Assembly: GCF_900129235.1 (NCBI RefSeq) | Contig: NZ_FQUV01000002.1 | Span: 534,666-598,665, forward strand | Direction: 5' to 3' | DNA: 64,000 nt | Source: Litoreibacter ascidiaceicola | GTDB taxonomy: Bacteria; Pseudomonadota; Alphaproteobacteria; Rhodobacterales; Rhodobacteraceae | Shown: positions 19,527 to 29,310 of the stretch, piece after piece | How positions within the stretch are numbered: the stretch's first letter is position 1 | How the letters are laid out: every line of letters starts with the position of its first letter | Position numbers and translations under genes: made by a program | The notes under the pieces: model-generated | What the model saw: the letters and a program-made list of their open reading frames with translations, nothing else | Databases searched by the model: none | Told to the model about the DNA's origin: nothing

Positions 19527-20084
19527 TTACGGAATGATGCGGTTGTACTTGTTGCCTTCAACCTGTGCGCCGGCGATCAGGCCGGATTGGCCAAAGACCA
19601 CGGCAATCACCGGGGTCAGGGCAGTTGTCGTGTCGACACCCAGATTGCCCGCGTCATTGGCCACCGCATACCGCGCATCCGCGCCCAGGGTCCAGCCGGG
19701 AGAGCGGCGGAAGTCGGACAGGGCTTGCTCGGTCATGAAGAACAGGGCGTGAGAATATTGCTGCGCCCCGATCTGGAAGCCGAAGCTGGCGGCGGTGGTC
19801 GAGTAGTAATCCACGGTCACATCATTGACCCGCAGCGCGCCGCGCCCGTAGGAGCCGCCAACGCCAAAGCCCGCCTCGGAGACCAGCGGCATCATCAAAA
19901 TGCCGGTGGCCTTGTTGGACAGGTCGGTCGTTCCGCCGACATTGTTATACATAAAGTCAAACGCGCTATCCACGCGGGCGTCGATTTTCGAGCCACCTTG
20001 GGAGTTTACGCCATTGCCGCAGGCCGCCAACATGGTTGCGCTGCCGGAAGTCGCAAGAAAATTGCGCCGAGTGAGAATGCTCAT
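19527..20084 (-). CDS. SYLF/YSC84-domain lipoprotein
   Basis: 185-residue protein with an N-terminal leader that has a twin arginine (TRRNFLATSG) and a lipobox-like LAACG, so it is probably an exported lipoprotein. The body matches the SYLF (YSC84, lipid-binding) family: KATGILMMPLVSEAGFGVGG, GRGALRV, SFGFQIGAQQYSHALFFM and the closing AGAQVEGNKYNRI. SYLF domains bind phosphoinositides in eukaryotes; the bacterial role is unknown. It is followed on the same strand by the caspase-like gene. Confidence 0.83.
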   Translation of the reverse strand: MSILTRRNFLATSGSATMLAACGNGVNSQGGSKIDARVDSAFDFMYNNVGGTTDLSNKATGILMMPLVSEAGFGVGGSYGRGALRVNDVTVDYYSTTAASFGFQIGAQQYSHALFFMTEQALSDFRRSPGWTLGADARYAVANDAGNLGVDTTTALTPVIAVVFGQSGLIAGAQVEGNKYNRIIP

Positions 20085-20212
20085 GGGATCCGCCTATATT
20101 TAATTTACTGCCGTTGACCTCTGAAATTCGGGCCTTGTGGATAAATTACGGCAAGCCGTGCGCGATGTCACGCAAATTGCGCCCCTTATGGGCGGGGGAC
20201 CGCCGAGCGTGC

Positions 20213-20599
20213 TTAGTCGCGGTCCGCGAACATTTGCAAGATCGCGGCGTAGGCCTCGGGCGGGGCAATCGTGAATACGCCCGCATTGCCCGCATCAAAC
20301 GCGGCGCGCCATGTCTGGTAGCCTTCGGCGAACCCCTCGGAGGGCGAGACCCCGTCCATCACCAACTCGCCCGTGCCATCCGCGTTGAAGGCGGTTTCGG
20401 CAATCGGTGTGTGGTCGACGTCCGGCCAGTCCAGCTTGCGCGCGTCCTCGTCGGGGGTCATGGAGACCGACAGCACCGCCGAGTTGGACGCATCCGCCCC
20501 CAGATCGGTGGCGGTGTCGATGCGCCCGATGGTGACGATCAGTTGCGGGTGCTCTTGCGTCTCGGGGAAAGTCCAGACCTGACCGACAGCATAACTCAT
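20213..20599 (-). CDS. conserved hypothetical protein downstream of hemB
   Basis: 128 residues, no signal peptide or membrane segment, acidic. It begins MSYAVGQVWTFPETQEHPQL, whose pattern suggests a small beta-rich domain. Function not recognised. Its ATG overlaps the hemB stop by 4 bp, so it is translated with hemB. The longer reading of the frame from 20653 would lie inside hemB and is not favoured. Confidence 0.7.
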   Translation of the reverse strand: MSYAVGQVWTFPETQEHPQLIVTIGRIDTATDLGADASNSAVLSVSMTPDEDARKLDWPDVDHTPIAETAFNADGTGELVMDGVSPSEGFAEGYQTWRAAFDAGNAGVFTIAPPEAYAAILQMFADRD

Positions 20600-21600
20600 C
20601 CGTTCAACAGCTTTGCGGCGCGGGGGGCAAAGTAGGTCAGGATGCCGTCGCACCCTGCGCGTTTGAAGCCGATCAGGCTTTCCATCATCACTTGTTCTTC
20701 ATTGATCCAGCCATTGGCCCCGGCCCCCGCAATCATCGCGTATTCGCCGCTAACTTGATAGGCATAGGTCGGCACCCCGAACTGGTCTTTCACACGGCGG
20801 CAGATGTCCAGATAGGGCATGCCCGGCTTGACCATCACCATATCCGCGCCCTCCGCCAGATCACGGGCCACAAGGCGCAGGGCCTCGTCGGAATTGGCGG
20901 GGTTCATCTGGTAGGTTTTCTTGTCCCCAACCAAAGCGCCGGACGCGCCCACGGCATCCCGGAACGGACCATAGAAGGCAGAGGCGTATTTGGCCGAATA
21001 GCTGAGGATCGCTATGTCTTGGAAACCGTCAGCCTCCAGCGCGCGGCGCATGGCGCCAATGCGGCCATCCATCATGTCGGACGGGCCGAGGATGTCCGAG
21101 CCCGCCGCCGCCTGTGCCAGCGCCATTTTCACCAAGGCCTCTACGGTCTCGTCATTGACGATCACCCCGTCGCGGACGATGCCGTCATGGCCGTTGGCGT
21201 TATACGGGTCCAGCGCCACGTCGGTCATCACGACGACCTCCGGCACCGCCGATTTGATCGCTGCCGTGGCGCGGTTGGACAGGTTGTCGGCGGACCATGC
21301 GAGCTTGCAGTCTTCGGTTTTGAACGACGCTTCCACATAGGGAAAAATGCAGATTGCGGGGATACCCAGATCGCGGGCTTCCTTGGCCGCATTCACCGCG
21401 CGGTCAATCGTCAGGCGCGACACGCCGGGCATGGAGGGGATGGGATGGGCGTCGTTGTCGCCCTCCATCACGAAGATCGGCCAGATCAGATCATCCACCG
21501 ACAGCACGTTCTCGGCGGCCAGCCCACGCAAGGCAGGATTGCGCCGCAAACGGCGCAAGCGGGTGGACGGGAAGGGCGCGTTGATGGGGGTGAGGGACAT
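20596..21600 (-). CDS. hemB: delta-aminolevulinic acid dehydratase (porphobilinogen synthase) HemB
   Basis: Condenses two 5-aminolevulinate molecules to porphobilinogen in heme, chlorophyll and cobalamin synthesis. 334 residues. Active-site lysines lie in SYSAKYASAFYGPFRDA and MVKPGMPYLD. Where zinc-dependent enzymes carry cysteines, this one has DVALDPYNANGHDG with Asp/Ala instead, the signature of the zinc-independent, Mg/K-activated class typical of Alphaproteobacteria. The start at MSLTPINAPFPSTRLRRLRR is favoured; in-frame codons upstream to 21642 are probably not translated. Confidence 0.95.
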   Translation of the reverse strand: MSLTPINAPFPSTRLRRLRRNPALRGLAAENVLSVDDLIWPIFVMEGDNDAHPIPSMPGVSRLTIDRAVNAAKEARDLGIPAICIFPYVEASFKTEDCKLAWSADNLSNRATAAIKSAVPEVVVMTDVALDPYNANGHDGIVRDGVIVNDETVEALVKMALAQAAAGSDILGPSDMMDGRIGAMRRALEADGFQDIAILSYSAKYASAFYGPFRDAVGASGALVGDKKTYQMNPANSDEALRLVARDLAEGADMVMVKPGMPYLDICRRVKDQFGVPTYAYQVSGEYAMIAGAGANGWINEEQVMMESLIGFKRAGCDGILTYFAPRAAKLLNG

Positions 21601-21773
21601 GGCAGAACGGCTTTCGTCGTGGGATTTCGCCAGTGGTCGCATGATATCCGTACCGCCTCAAGCCCCACGCCCCAATCGGTGCCTGAAAACCCGCAGCCTT
21701 GGTCTTTCCATCGCCTTAATCCGCGACTAGGGTGCGCGCTCACGACAACTCCGACCAAAGAGGCGCCTCAAGC

Positions 21774-22295
21774 GTGGATTTTTACTCAACCGCTTTCGAG
21801 CTGATCGACATGCGCTCTTTCTCCAACCTGTGGTTCTGGATCATGCTGGCCTACGCGTGGAGCGCTGCGTCGCATTACGTGATCGGTGTGCCTTATGACG
21901 TGGTTGCCCGCGCTGTGAAATATGGCGGGCAGGTGGAACAGGACCTGAAAGACCTTGTCCGCGTCAACGCCAACCGTCTGACCTATATCGCAGACACGGC
22001 TGGTAACTGGTTGGTAGGGTTTGGTTTTTTCGCCCTGACCGCACTGGCCCTGCTGGGCTTCTACTACGGGCTGGAGTTCTCGCAGGCGCTGTTCCTGATC
22101 TTTGCGCCAATGTCGCTGGTGTTCGCGCTGTCGGTGCGTTGCGCGCGGCGGATCAACCACAGCTCGCTTGCCGATATTCGCCTGAAACTGCGCCGCCAGA
22201 GGCTGACCATTCAGGTGATCGGGATGCTGTCGATCCTTGTGACGTCGATGTGGGGGATGTTCCACAACCTGTCCGTGGGCGTGCTGGGCGGTTGA
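21774..22295 (+). CDS. multi-pass inner-membrane protein (DUF599-like)
   Basis: 173 residues with about four hydrophobic helices (WFWIMLAYAWSAASHYVIG, WLVGFGFFALTALALLG, LFLIFAPMSLVFALSV and a last one near the C-terminus). The overall pattern resembles DUF599 proteins, but this is a tentative match. Function unknown. Start is probably GTG 21774 with an AGAGG site upstream; ATG 21810 is an alternative. It is divergent from hemB and ends 31 bp before mfd. Confidence 0.65.
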   Translation: MDFYSTAFELIDMRSFSNLWFWIMLAYAWSAASHYVIGVPYDVVARAVKYGGQVEQDLKDLVRVNANRLTYIADTAGNWLVGFGFFALTALALLGFYYGLEFSQALFLIFAPMSLVFALSVRCARRINHSSLADIRLKLRRQRLTIQVIGMLSILVTSMWGMFHNLSVGVLGG

Positions 22296-22326
22296 CACCC
22301 GCCCCCGATAACTTAGGTCAGCCGCC

Positions 22327-25300
22327 ATGGATATGATCACAATTTCCGGCGCCCCCGAGGGCTTTGACGCGCAACTCTTGCTCAAAGAGTTGAAGCGCGG
22401 CCCCGTGGTGCATGTGGCCCGCGACGACAAGCGCATGGCCGCGATGCGCACGGCCTTGGCCTTTTTCGCACCCGAGGTGCCGGTGCTGGATTTCCCCGCC
22501 TGGGATTGCCTGCCTTACGACCGCGTGTCGCCCAACGCCGATGTGGCCGCCGCGCGGATGGCGACTTTGGCGGGGTTGGCGGGTGGCATTCCGGGGCCGT
22601 TCATCCTGCTGACGACGCTGAACGCCGCGACCCAATATGTGCCTGCGCGGGAGGTGTTAGCGGGCGCGTCCTTCGTGGCCGAGGTGGACCGCCAGATCAA
22701 CGAAACCGCCTTGCGCGAATACCTTGTGCGCATGGGGTTCTCGCAAAGCCCCACGGTGATGGAGCCGGGCGACTACGCCATTCGCGGCGGCATCATCGAC
22801 ATCTACCCGCCCGGCGAATCCGGCCCTGTGCGGCTGGACCTGTTCGGCGACGTGCTGGACGGCGCGCGGCGGTTTGATCCGGCGACGCAACGCACGACCG
22901 AGAAGCTGACGCGGGTGGAGCTAGCGCCTGTCTCCGAAATCATTCTGGACGAGGCGGCGATCACGCGGTTCCGCCAGAACTACCGGATTGAATTCGGCGC
23001 GGCGGGGACGGATGACCCGCTGTATGAAGCAGTCTCGGCGGGGCGCAAGCATCAGGGCGTGGAGCATTGGCTGCCCTTCTTCCACGAGAAGCTGGAAACC
23101 ATCTTCGACTATTTGCCCGACGCCGTTGTGGCGCTGGACGACCAGACTGCGCCCGCACGATTGGCGCGGTGGGAGAGCATTGCCGACCAGTATGAAAATC
23201 GCACCGAGGCGCTGAAATCCAAAGCGCGGATGGACAGTGTTTATAAACCCGTGCCGCCGCAGCTTTTGTATCTGGACGACTCTGCGTTCAAGAAAGCGTT
23301 ATCCAATACCCGCGTGCTGCAACTGGCGGTTCTGCCGCAAGCGACGGGCGCAGGTGTCGTGGATGCAGGCGGGCGCATCGGGCGCAACTTCGCGCCGGAG
23401 CGCCAAGCCGAAGACCGCAACATATTCAGCGCCTTGGCGGATCATGTAAATGCGCTCAAGGCAGAGCGTGCAGTGGTCATCGCCAGCTTCTCGGACGGGG
23501 CGCGGGAGCGGCTGCACGGGTTGCTGCAAGATCAGGATATCCACGACGTCAAGCTGGTCTCGTCGTTCAAGGATGTGCGCAAAAGCGGCGTTCATCTGAC
23601 GGTCTGGGGGTTGGAACAGGGCTTCACCGCTGCGGGTCTTGCCGTGATCTCGGAGCAGGACGTACTGGGCGACCGTCTGATCCGCCGCGCCAAGAAAACC
23701 AAGCGGGCGGAGAACTTCCTGACCGAAGCGCAAGGGCTGTCGCTGGGAGAGCTGATCGTTCATGTGGACCACGGCATCGGGCGTTATATCGGCTTGGAAA
23801 CCGTCACCGCCGCCGGTGCGCCGCACGAATGCATCCTGCTGGAATATGCGGGCGGGGACAGGCTGTATCTGCCGGTCGAGAACGTGGAACTTCTGTCGCG
23901 CTACGGCCACGAGGAAGGCTTGCTGGACAAGCTGGGCGGCGGTGCGTGGCAGGCCAAGAAGGCCCGCCTGAAACAGCGCATCCGCGATATGGCCGACCGC
24001 CTGATCCGCATCGCCGCCGAACGCGAACTGCGCCGTGCGCCAATTCTGGAAGCCCCTGCGGATATGTGGGAAGCCTTCTGCGCCCGCTTCCCCTACGAGG
24101 AAACCGAGGACCAGTTGACCACCATCGAGGCGGTGATGGACGATCTGGCAAAGGGCCGCCCGATGGACCGCTTGGTCTGCGGCGATGTGGGCTTCGGAAA
24201 AACCGAAGTCGCCATGCGCGCGGCCTTCATCGCGGCGGCGTCGGGCTTGCAGGTGGCGGTTGTCGCGCCCACGACGCTGCTGTCGCGCCAGCACACGCAA
24301 AGCTTCAAAGACCGCTTCCGCGGCTTCCCGATCAACGTGCGGCAATTGTCGCGCTTTGTCGGGACCAAGGAGGCCGCCGAGACCCGTAAAGGGCTGGCGG
24401 ATGGCACCGTGGATATCGTCGTCGGCACCCATGCAGTGCTGTCGAAACAGGTCAATATCAAGAACCTTGGCCTGCTGATTATTGATGAAGAACAACACTT
24501 TGGCGTGCAACATAAAGAGCGGCTGAAGCAGTTGCGCTCGGACATTCACGTGCTGACCCTGTCGGCCACCCCGATCCCGCGCACGTTGCAGCTGAGCCTG
24601 TCGGGCGTGCGGGAGTTGTCGATCATCGGCACGCCGCCCATCGACCGGCTGGCGATCCGCACCTATGTGTCGGAATTTGACACCGTCACCATGCGCGAGG
24701 CGCTGTTGCGCGAACACTATCGCGGCGGGCAAAGCTTCTACGTCGTGCCGCGCGTCACCGATCTGCCGGATATCGAGGCGTGGATGAAAGAGCATGTGCC
24801 GGAGGTGACCTATCTGGTCGCCCACGGGCAGATGGCGCCGGGCGAGTTGGATAGCCGGATGAACGCCTTTTACGACGGCAAGTATGACGTTCTGCTGGCG
24901 ACCACGATCATCGAATCCGGCATCGACATTCCGACCGCCAACACGATGATCATCCACCGCGCGGATATGTTTGGCCTGAGCCAGCTTTACCAGATACGCG
25001 GACGGGTGGGGCGCTCGAAAACGCGGGCCTATGCCTATCTGACCACCAAGCCGCGCCAGAAACTGACGCCGACTGCCGAGAAACGGTTACGGGTGCTGGG
25101 GTCGATTGACAGCTTAGGGGCGGGCTTTAACATCGCCTCCCAAGACCTTGATATCAGGGGCGCAGGGAATGTTCTGGGCGAGGAGCAGTCCGGCAATATG
25201 CGCGAGGTTGGTTATGAGCTGTATCAGTCGATGCTGGAAGAGGCCGTGGCCAAGATACGCTCCGGCCAGATGGAAGGTCTGACCGACGATGACGACCAAT

Positions 25301-25773
25301 GGGCACCGACGATCAACCTTGGCGTGCCGGTGCTGATCCCAGAGGATTACGTGCCTGATCTGGATGTGCGACTGGGCCTCTATCGTCGCCTGTCGGGCCT
25401 GACCACCAAGGTGGAGCTGGAAGGCTTCGCCGCCGAGTTGATCGACCGTTTCGGCAAGCTGCCGCGCGAGGTGAACACGCTAATGCTGGTGGTGCGGATC
25501 AAGGCGATGTGCAAACGCGCCGGTATCGCCAAGCTGAACGCGGGCGAGCGCGGGGCGACGATCGAGTTCCACAACAACAAATTCGCCAAGCCGGAAGGGC
25601 TGGTGGAGTACCTGCAAGACGCCAAGAACAACGCCAAGCTGCGCGACAACAAGGTCGTGGTGCAGCGGGACTGGAGCAAGGAAGCGGACAAGATCAAGGG
25701 TGCCTTCGCCATTGCCCGCGATCTGGCGGAACATGCGGGCACGTTCAAACCGGCGAAGAAGGCGAAAGCCTGA
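22327..25773 (+). CDS. mfd: transcription-repair coupling factor Mfd
   Basis: DNA translocase that removes RNA polymerase stalled at lesions and recruits UvrA. 1148 residues, the usual length. UvrB-like N-terminal module ([34 protein letters not shown]), CarD-like RNA-polymerase-interaction domain ([12 protein letters not shown]), helicase motifs Walker [15 protein letters not shown] and DEEQ box [14 protein letters not shown], motif [13 protein letters not shown], the RGRVGRS motif VI, and a C-terminal TRCF domain ending in a Lys-rich tail. No damage or frameshift seen. Confidence 0.97.
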   Translation: MDMITISGAPEGFDAQLLLKELKRGPVVHVARDDKRMAAMRTALAFFAPEVPVLDFPAWDCLPYDRVSPNADVAAARMATLAGLAGGIPGPFILLTTLNAATQYVPAREVLAGASFVAEVDRQINETALREYLVRMGFSQSPTVMEPGDYAIRGGIIDIYPPGESGPVRLDLFGDVLDGARRFDPATQRTTEKLTRVELAPVSEIILDEAAITRFRQNYRIEFGAAGTDDPLYEAVSAGRKHQGVEHWLPFFHEKLETIFDYLPDAVVALDDQTAPARLARWESIADQYENRTEALKSKARMDSVYKPVPPQLLYLDDSAFKKALSNTRVLQLAVLPQATGAGVVDAGGRIGRNFAPERQAEDRNIFSALADHVNALKAERAVVIASFSDGARERLHGLLQDQDIHDVKLVSSFKDVRKSGVHLTVWGLEQGFTAAGLAVISEQDVLGDRLIRRAKKTKRAENFLTEAQGLSLGELIVHVDHGIGRYIGLETVTAAGAPHECILLEYAGGDRLYLPVENVELLSRYGHEEGLLDKLGGGAWQAKKARLKQRIRDMADRLIRIAAERELRRAPILEAPADMWEAFCARFPYEETEDQLTTIEAVMDDLAKGRPMDRLVCGDVGFGKTEVAMRAAFIAAASGLQVAVVAPTTLLSRQHTQSFKDRFRGFPINVRQLSRFVGTKEAAETRKGLADGTVDIVVGTHAVLSKQVNIKNLGLLIIDEEQHFGVQHKERLKQLRSDIHVLTLSATPIPRTLQLSLSGVRELSIIGTPPIDRLAIRTYVSEFDTVTMREALLREHYRGGQSFYVVPRVTDLPDIEAWMKEHVPEVTYLVAHGQMAPGELDSRMNAFYDGKYDVLLATTIIESGIDIPTANTMIIHRADMFGLSQLYQIRGRVGRSKTRAYAYLTTKPRQKLTPTAEKRLRVLGSIDSLGAGFNIASQDLDIRGAGNVLGEEQSGNMREVGYELYQSMLEEAVAKIRSGQMEGLTDDDDQWAPTINLGVPVLIPEDYVPDLDVRLGLYRRLSGLTTKVELEGFAAELIDRFGKLPREVNTLMLVVRIKAMCKRAGIAKLNAGERGATIEFHNNKFAKPEGLVEYLQDAKNNAKLRDNKVVVQRDWSKEADKIKGAFAIARDLAEHAGTFKPAKKAKA

Positions 25774-26010
25774 TCCTTGCGGGGTTTTGCGTCTCGGTAA
25801 TGCGTTGATCTGAAAGAGAGGTCGGCGGCCGCCGGTTTGAGGCGGATCATATACCGTCTTGCGCAAAACGGATCGGCCCTTACCCCCTGCACCCTGTCTC
25901 GGGGTGATCTTCGGGAAATCGGGAGACCCTGATCTTCTGTCGTCGTTGGATATCCGAGCGGGGGTTTAAGCCACCAAGGCTTTCAAGCGCGTTAACCCTG
26001 CGTGCGCTGC
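25774..26010. other. spacer between convergent mfd and hypothetical gene
   Basis: 237 bp without a supported gene. No hairpin followed by a T-run and no tRNA or repeat was seen. Confidence 0.5.
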
Positions 26011-26409
26011 TCAGTCGATTGCGTAATCGTCATAGGCGGAAATGGAGGCCTCGGAGCAGCCTTCAGGCAAACCGGGGCGACCGGTGGACATGTGCAAGGA
26101 CACCTCGTCGAAACCATCCAGCTGCGCGCGTAGATCGTCGAGATCGTAAGTGTTTTGCAAGATGTCCAGCGTGGCGGTGGTGCCGAACCACACGCGCTGC
26201 TGTTCGCCGCAGATGCCGCCACATTCCTGAAAATAACGCTGGTAGACCAAGGGGCTGCATTGCGCGATGGGCGTAATCGAACGCAGGGCGGGGGCCATCA
26301 CCAGATAGGAGACGGGGCTGTAGGGCCAGATCGCGTAGTTCTCGTAGAATGCGTAGACGAACATGCCGAACAGGAGTGCGGGCGGCGCCACGAAGATCGC
26401 CGCCAGCAC
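26011..26409 (-). CDS. hypothetical small membrane-anchored protein
   Basis: 132 residues beginning with GTG. One N-terminal hydrophobic helix (LAAIFVAPPALLFGMFVYAFY) followed by a soluble domain with four cysteines (AQCSP, ECGGICGE, GCSEA), suggesting an extracytoplasmic disulfide-stabilised domain. Function not recognised. It lies 20 bp after the peroxiredoxin-like gene on the same strand and is probably the last gene of that transcript. Confidence 0.6.
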   Translation of the reverse strand: MLAAIFVAPPALLFGMFVYAFYENYAIWPYSPVSYLVMAPALRSITPIAQCSPLVYQRYFQECGGICGEQQRVWFGTTATLDILQNTYDLDDLRAQLDGFDEVSLHMSTGRPGLPEGCSEASISAYDDYAID

Positions 26410-26429
26410 GGTTAATTTCTTAACAAGTC

Positions 26430-26966
26430 TCAGACCGCGCCTGTGTATTCACCGCGCGCAGGGTAGCCGGATTTCATCGCGCCATCGACGGCGGACAGAA
26501 GCTCGGAGAAATGGGGGCGCACGAAGGGCATGGTCTGCACGGACATGTAATACAGCGACCGGTCCGGCTGGACGAGGAACAAGCCGGGCTCGGCAAACAG
26601 ATCAGGCTCCACGATGCCGATGGAGGACGCGCCTTTCGAGGTGGAGATATAGAGGCCCCAGTCACGGGCGTCTTGCAAAGGCAGGTTGTAGCCGATGCGC
26701 AGGTTTTTGGCGTCGATCTTGGTCACCATATCCTCCGCTCGGTCCTGCGGGTCGGTGGAGATGCCGACGGTGCCGACGCCACGGGCGTTGAACTCCGGTG
26801 TCAGCTTCTCCAGCTCCTTGAGGTAGGTCGCGCAAAGCGGGCAGTGCAGGCCGCGATAGACGCAGATAACGGTGCCGCGCTCGGACCCTTCGCTGGCAAG
26901 ATCGAACTGTCCGCCACCCGCAAGCGGGACGGTCAGGTTGGGGGTCTTCTGGCGTGGCATCAGCAT
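26430..26966 (-). CDS. peroxiredoxin-like (AhpC/TSA, thioredoxin fold) protein
   Basis: 178 residues with a thioredoxin fold: VICVYRGLHCPLCATYLKEL carries a CPLC motif where peroxiredoxins have the peroxidatic Cys, followed by VGISTDPQDRAEDMV and GLFLVQPDRSLYYMSV. It is likely a thiol-dependent peroxide or disulfide reductase in the cytosol; no signal peptide is seen. An AAAAGGA site lies 7 bp before the ATG. It follows the MFS gene by 42 bp on the same strand. Confidence 0.82.
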   Translation of the reverse strand: MLMPRQKTPNLTVPLAGGGQFDLASEGSERGTVICVYRGLHCPLCATYLKELEKLTPEFNARGVGTVGISTDPQDRAEDMVTKIDAKNLRIGYNLPLQDARDWGLYISTSKGASSIGIVEPDLFAEPGLFLVQPDRSLYYMSVQTMPFVRPHFSELLSAVDGAMKSGYPARGEYTGAV

Positions 26967-27008
26967 GGGTTTTTCCTTTTGAAGTGTGTTTAGGATTGGT
27001 TAGCAGCC

Positions 27009-28196
27009 CTAGCGCAGACCACGTTTCACAATTACGTAACCGAGGACCGACAGCGTCGAGGTGGCGATGGCCAAGGGCAAGGGGGTGCCGTCAAAGGCAA
27101 GGCCGATGGGGGCCGCAATGGCCGCGCCAAGGACTGTCGCGACAGCCCCGATGACCGACGCCGCCAAGCCCGCGATATGGCCGACAGGCTCCATCGCCAA
27201 GGCGTTCAGGTTGCCGATCACCAACCCCGCCATGAAGAACAGCGACGTAGTCCACAGCACATAGAGCGCGAAGGGAACGGTGGCGAAGAAGCCCGCGATC
27301 AGGACGGACACCGAAAAGAAGATTTGCATCCCGAAGCCCACCGAGATCATCCGCTGCATGCCCAAACGCACCACCAGCCGCGCGTTCAGGATCGACGCAG
27401 TGCCGGCGATAAGGGCGATGAGGGCGAACCAGCGCGGGAAGGTGTCGGCGCGCCCGAAGCTGGTCTCGAAGATTTGCTGGGTAGAGCTGAGGCAGCCGAA
27501 CAGCATCCCGAAGGACAGGACCTGCAACAGCGTCGAGAGGGTGAAAACCTTGTGCGAAAAGCACTCTTTGGTCGCCGCGACAATTGCCGTGGGCCGGAAC
27601 GGACGCCGCGCCTTTAAGGGCAGGGTTTCGGGCTGGCGGATCATCATCCAGCCGATCACCAGCGTGGCGAACAACACGAAGCTGTAGAACACAGCGCGCC
27701 AGCCGAAGCTGACGATGATGTAGCTGCCCAGAAGCGGCGCGACGGCTGGCACCAAGGTGAAAATCATCATGGCATAGGACATGATCGAAGCCATTGGTCG
27801 GCCCTGATACAGGTCACGCACGATGGCGATGGCGACGACGCGCGGGCCTGCGACGCCCAAGCCTTGGATGATACGGCTGGCGAGCATGGTCTCGAGGCTT
27901 TCGGCTTGCCCCGCCAGCGTGGCCCCGATGACATAAAGCAGCGCGCCGCCAAGGATCACCGGCTTGCGACCGAAGCTGTCAGAGAGCGGCCCTGTGAAAA
28001 TGGTTCCGATTCCCATGCCCAGCACAAAGCTGGTCAGCACCAGCTGCGCGCGGTTGGGCGCGTCGGGGGTCAGGGCCTGCGCGATTTCGGGCAGGGCGGG
28101 CAACATCGAGTCGATACTGAACGCGGTCAGGGCCATGGCCGCCGCGATCATCGCAATGAATTCGGGCTGCGACAGACGCCGTGTGGGGCGGTTCAT
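27009..28196 (-). CDS. MFS multidrug efflux transporter, Bcr/CflA family
   Basis: 395 residues, about 12 membrane helices. Family features are FSIDSMLPALPEIAQAL in helix 1 and the loop GPLSDSFGRKPVILGG, the conserved MFS motif between helices 2 and 3. Drug:proton antiporters of the Bcr/CflA group export antibiotics, small peptides or amino acids. The start at 28196 is chosen from an AAAGG site 7 bp upstream and because it opens the helix-1 region; it overlaps the preceding membrane-hydrolase gene by 4 bp. Confidence 0.88.
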   Translation of the reverse strand: MNRPTRRLSQPEFIAMIAAAMALTAFSIDSMLPALPEIAQALTPDAPNRAQLVLTSFVLGMGIGTIFTGPLSDSFGRKPVILGGALLYVIGATLAGQAESLETMLASRIIQGLGVAGPRVVAIAIVRDLYQGRPMASIMSYAMMIFTLVPAVAPLLGSYIIVSFGWRAVFYSFVLFATLVIGWMMIRQPETLPLKARRPFRPTAIVAATKECFSHKVFTLSTLLQVLSFGMLFGCLSSTQQIFETSFGRADTFPRWFALIALIAGTASILNARLVVRLGMQRMISVGFGMQIFFSVSVLIAGFFATVPFALYVLWTTSLFFMAGLVIGNLNALAMEPVGHIAGLAASVIGAVATVLGAAIAAPIGLAFDGTPLPLAIATSTLSVLGYVIVKRGLR

Positions 28197-28669
28197 AGCT
28201 TGGCCTTTGCATAGAGGTAGATTGCCAGCGCCCAGATCATCAGCTCGAACGAAAAGGTCCAGTGCAGGATAAACGACATGACGAAGTGGCTTTGCGTGGC
28301 GGGGACGGTGAACAGATGGAACAGCTGGTCGGTGAAGGGTACCCCCCACGCGATATCGCCCGCAACGGTGTCGAGCAGAAGGTGCAGCAAAATGCCCGCA
28401 AAGAAGGCGCGGGCAGGTGGTAGCCAGCGCGGCTTCCAGCGGCGCAGGGCCAGCATTGTGGGCAGCCAGACGACAAACCAGAAGAAGGGGATATGGATCC
28501 AATAATGGTGGTGGTGAATGGCGCGGTTGTCGACAAGGTAGAACCAGATCAGGTCCAGATCAGGCAGCACCGCCCCGAGCAATGCCGCGGGCATCAACCA
28601 CGGGTGAACGCCGTAACGCTGTGCCGTGCGGCCAAGGATATAGCCGGAGGGGAGATGGGCGGTGATCAT
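28193..28669 (-). CDS. inner-membrane metal-dependent hydrolase-like protein (YdjM/LexA-regulated membrane hydrolase type)
   Basis: 158 residues with about four membrane helices. His/Asp clusters fit the family of membrane-bound putative metal-dependent hydrolases: AHLPSGYILG near the start, LLGAVLPDLDLIWFY, RAIHHHHYWIHIP and LLHLLLDTVAGDIAWG. Biochemical role is unknown. It overlaps the dsbA-like gene upstream and the MFS gene downstream by 4 bp each, so it is translated as part of the same operon. Confidence 0.78.
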   Translation of the reverse strand: MITAHLPSGYILGRTAQRYGVHPWLMPAALLGAVLPDLDLIWFYLVDNRAIHHHHYWIHIPFFWFVVWLPTMLALRRWKPRWLPPARAFFAGILLHLLLDTVAGDIAWGVPFTDQLFHLFTVPATQSHFVMSFILHWTFSFELMIWALAIYLYAKAKL

Positions 28670-29310
28670 GCCTGATCAGCAAGCTGCGTGTTTAACTCGG
28701 TGATCACATTGGCCCACAGGTCGGGCTGCTGCGCGCCGGGCAGGACGTGCTGGTTTGCGACGACAAAGGTCGGCACGCCGGTGACACCGCGCTCGCGGGC
28801 GTTGGCGTCACGGGCGCGGATGTCGTCCACGTCCTGATCGGTCGCCATGAGGCGAGCGACCATCTCGCGGTCCATCTCGGCGGCCTCGGCAATGTCGAGC
28901 AGCACTTCGGTGTTGCCGATGTCGCGGCCTTCTTTGAAGTAGGCCTTGAACAGTTTGGAGACCACGGCCGTTTGCCGCCCCTCCAGCCCTGCCCAATGGA
29001 TCAGGCGGTGGGCGTTGATGGTGTTGGGCGTCCGTTGAATGGCCCCGAAATCAATATCGAGACCTGCGGCCTCTGCGGCCTCCGCAATCTGGCCATAGAC
29101 GCGCACAGCGCCTTCCTTGCCACCGAACTTGTGCTCCAGATATTCGCGGCGGTCCATGCCGCCCTCGGGCATCGCAGGGTTCAGCTGGAACGGGTGCCAT
29201 TCGATGGTGAACGGGTGGTCCGGAGCGGCCTCCAGCGCGCGGTCCAGATGGGCCTTGCCGATATAGCACCACGGGCAGATGACGTCGGAAATTATGTCGA
29301 GTTTAATCAT
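28666..29310 (-). CDS. DsbA family oxidoreductase (FrnE-like)
   Basis: 214 residues, thioredoxin fold with a helical insert. Active-site CPWC in DVICPWCYIGKAHLD near the N-terminus and GVTGVPTFVVANQHVLPGAQ with the cis-Pro loop near the C-terminus. No signal peptide, so it is a cytosolic FrnE/2-hydroxychromene-2-carboxylate-isomerase-like member rather than periplasmic DsbA. The start MIKLDIIS at 29310 is chosen over 29322. It overlaps the acyl-CoA ligase gene by 8 bp. Confidence 0.88.
   Translation of the reverse strand: MIKLDIISDVICPWCYIGKAHLDRALEAAPDHPFTIEWHPFQLNPAMPEGGMDRREYLEHKFGGKEGAVRVYGQIAEAAEAAGLDIDFGAIQRTPNTINAHRLIHWAGLEGRQTAVVSKLFKAYFKEGRDIGNTEVLLDIAEAAEMDREMVARLMATDQDVDDIRARDANARERGVTGVPTFVVANQHVLPGAQQPDLWANVITELNTQLADQA

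Noticed and set aside
23299..24957. 552-codon open frame antisense to mfd
   Set aside because: Composition artefact of a GC-rich gene; His/Gln/Arg-rich with no domain pattern and wholly inside mfd.
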